From contig CM067592.1 in assembly GCA_034336665.1 (NCBI GenBank), positions 33,512,217-33,576,216 of the forward strand: 64,000 bases of DNA, given 5' to 3'. Below the pieces are notes generated by a model. That model was given only the letters and a program-made list of their open reading frames with translations, ran no database searches and was not told the DNA's origin. Shown piece by piece: positions 63,735 to 64,000 of the stretch (its first letter is position 1; the number at the start of each line of letters is the position of its first letter). The stretch comes from Luscinia megarhynchos. Taxonomy: Eukaryota > Chordata > Aves > Passeriformes > Turdidae. The position numbers were made by a program, and so were the translations under genes.

Positions 63735-64000
63735 GCAGGGTCACGAGCTGCTGGCACATGCTGGCACATGAGCTGGGAGAAGCGCGCTGCCCGACCCGAC
63801 CCTTCCCTCCCCGGGCAGCCGGCGCCGGCCTGCGCCGCCGCTCCCCGCCCTCACTCCCCTCTCTCGGTGCGGGCGGCTGGAGGCAGAAGCAGGCAGTAAA
63901 CACCCCAGGCGCAGCTACGGGAAGCTTCGCCGCTTTAGTCCTCACGGCTCCGGGCTTCCCCGGCTCCGCTCCCGCCTCGCCAGCCCCGGCTCCGCTCAGC
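63735..64000. promoter_or_regulatory. CpG island at right edge (next gene's promoter?)
   Basis: The last 265 bases switch abruptly to GC-rich, CpG-containing sequence (CCGGCGCCGGCC, GCGGGCGGCTGG, CGGCTCCGGGC), and the island runs off the window. It begins with a perfect 10-bp tandem duplication of CTGGCACATG (63751-63770) that contains two E-boxes. It is probably the 5' end of the gene next to PRUNE2. In mammals FOXB2 and then VPS13A lie on this side, both transcribed away from PRUNE2. I find neither a forkhead-coding segment nor the VPS13A N-terminus here, so the gene is not identified. Open frames in the island (63693-63899 plus, 63730-63945 minus) look like GC-rich chance. Confidence 0.6.

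Noticed and set aside
63600..64000. Search for a FOXB2 forkhead domain or the VPS13A N-terminus
   Set aside because: Neither is encoded in the visible part of the right-hand CpG island on either strand.
1..64000. CRISPR array, bacterial operon, insertion sequence or plasmid origin
   Set aside because: The window is vertebrate genomic DNA with spliced exons and LINEs. I saw no regularly spaced repeats or prokaryotic gene organisation.

Overview
The window is vertebrate nuclear DNA, almost certainly from a bird. It is AT-rich and gene-poor, carries several chicken-repeat-1 (CR1) LINE fragments whose 3' ends show the typical avian imperfect ATTCTATGATTCTATG tail, and contains the 5' part of PRUNE2 with short introns. 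PRUNE2 is Z-linked in chicken as I remember it, so the window is probably from a Z chromosome; that placement is inference from gene identity and not read from the sequence.

Layout: one protein gene is recognisable, PRUNE2 (BMCC1/BNIPXL family), on the minus strand. Six exons were placed with intact splice sites and a continuous reading frame: exon 1 (40573-40608, start codon), exon 2 (14907-15011), exon 3 (14249-14451), exon 4 (12837-13000), exon 5 (6177-6329) and exon 6 (3602-3696). They add up to 756 nt, or 252 codons. This covers the PRUNE-like DHH domain and the start of the DHHA2-like domain. Exon 7, the giant central exon and the C-terminal BCH/CRAL-TRIO domain are not in the window and should lie to the left of base 1. 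Intron 1 is about 25.6 kb. The gene starts inside a CpG island (about 40280-41050) with GC boxes, a full cAMP-response element and a G-quadruplex-prone minisatellite.

From 41 kb to about 63.7 kb I see no gene. This intergenic stretch holds CR1 fragments on both strands, two remnants that look like endogenous-retrovirus LTRs, a degenerate tRNA-Lys(CTT)-like sequence touching one of them, simple repeats and a few motif clusters. At the right edge (63735-64000) a second CpG island begins, probably the promoter or 5' end of the next gene. In mammals the next genes are FOXB2 and VPS13A, but no coding sequence is visible here to choose between them.

The most interesting observation is in the PRUNE2 protein. 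The metal-binding DHH triad is Asn-Ser-His here, the motif IV aspartate is lysine, yet motif I still looks like that of the active paralogue PRUNE1. This looks like a partly decayed enzyme core. I found no complete undescribed system; most remaining signals are candidate regulatory sites and repeat structures.
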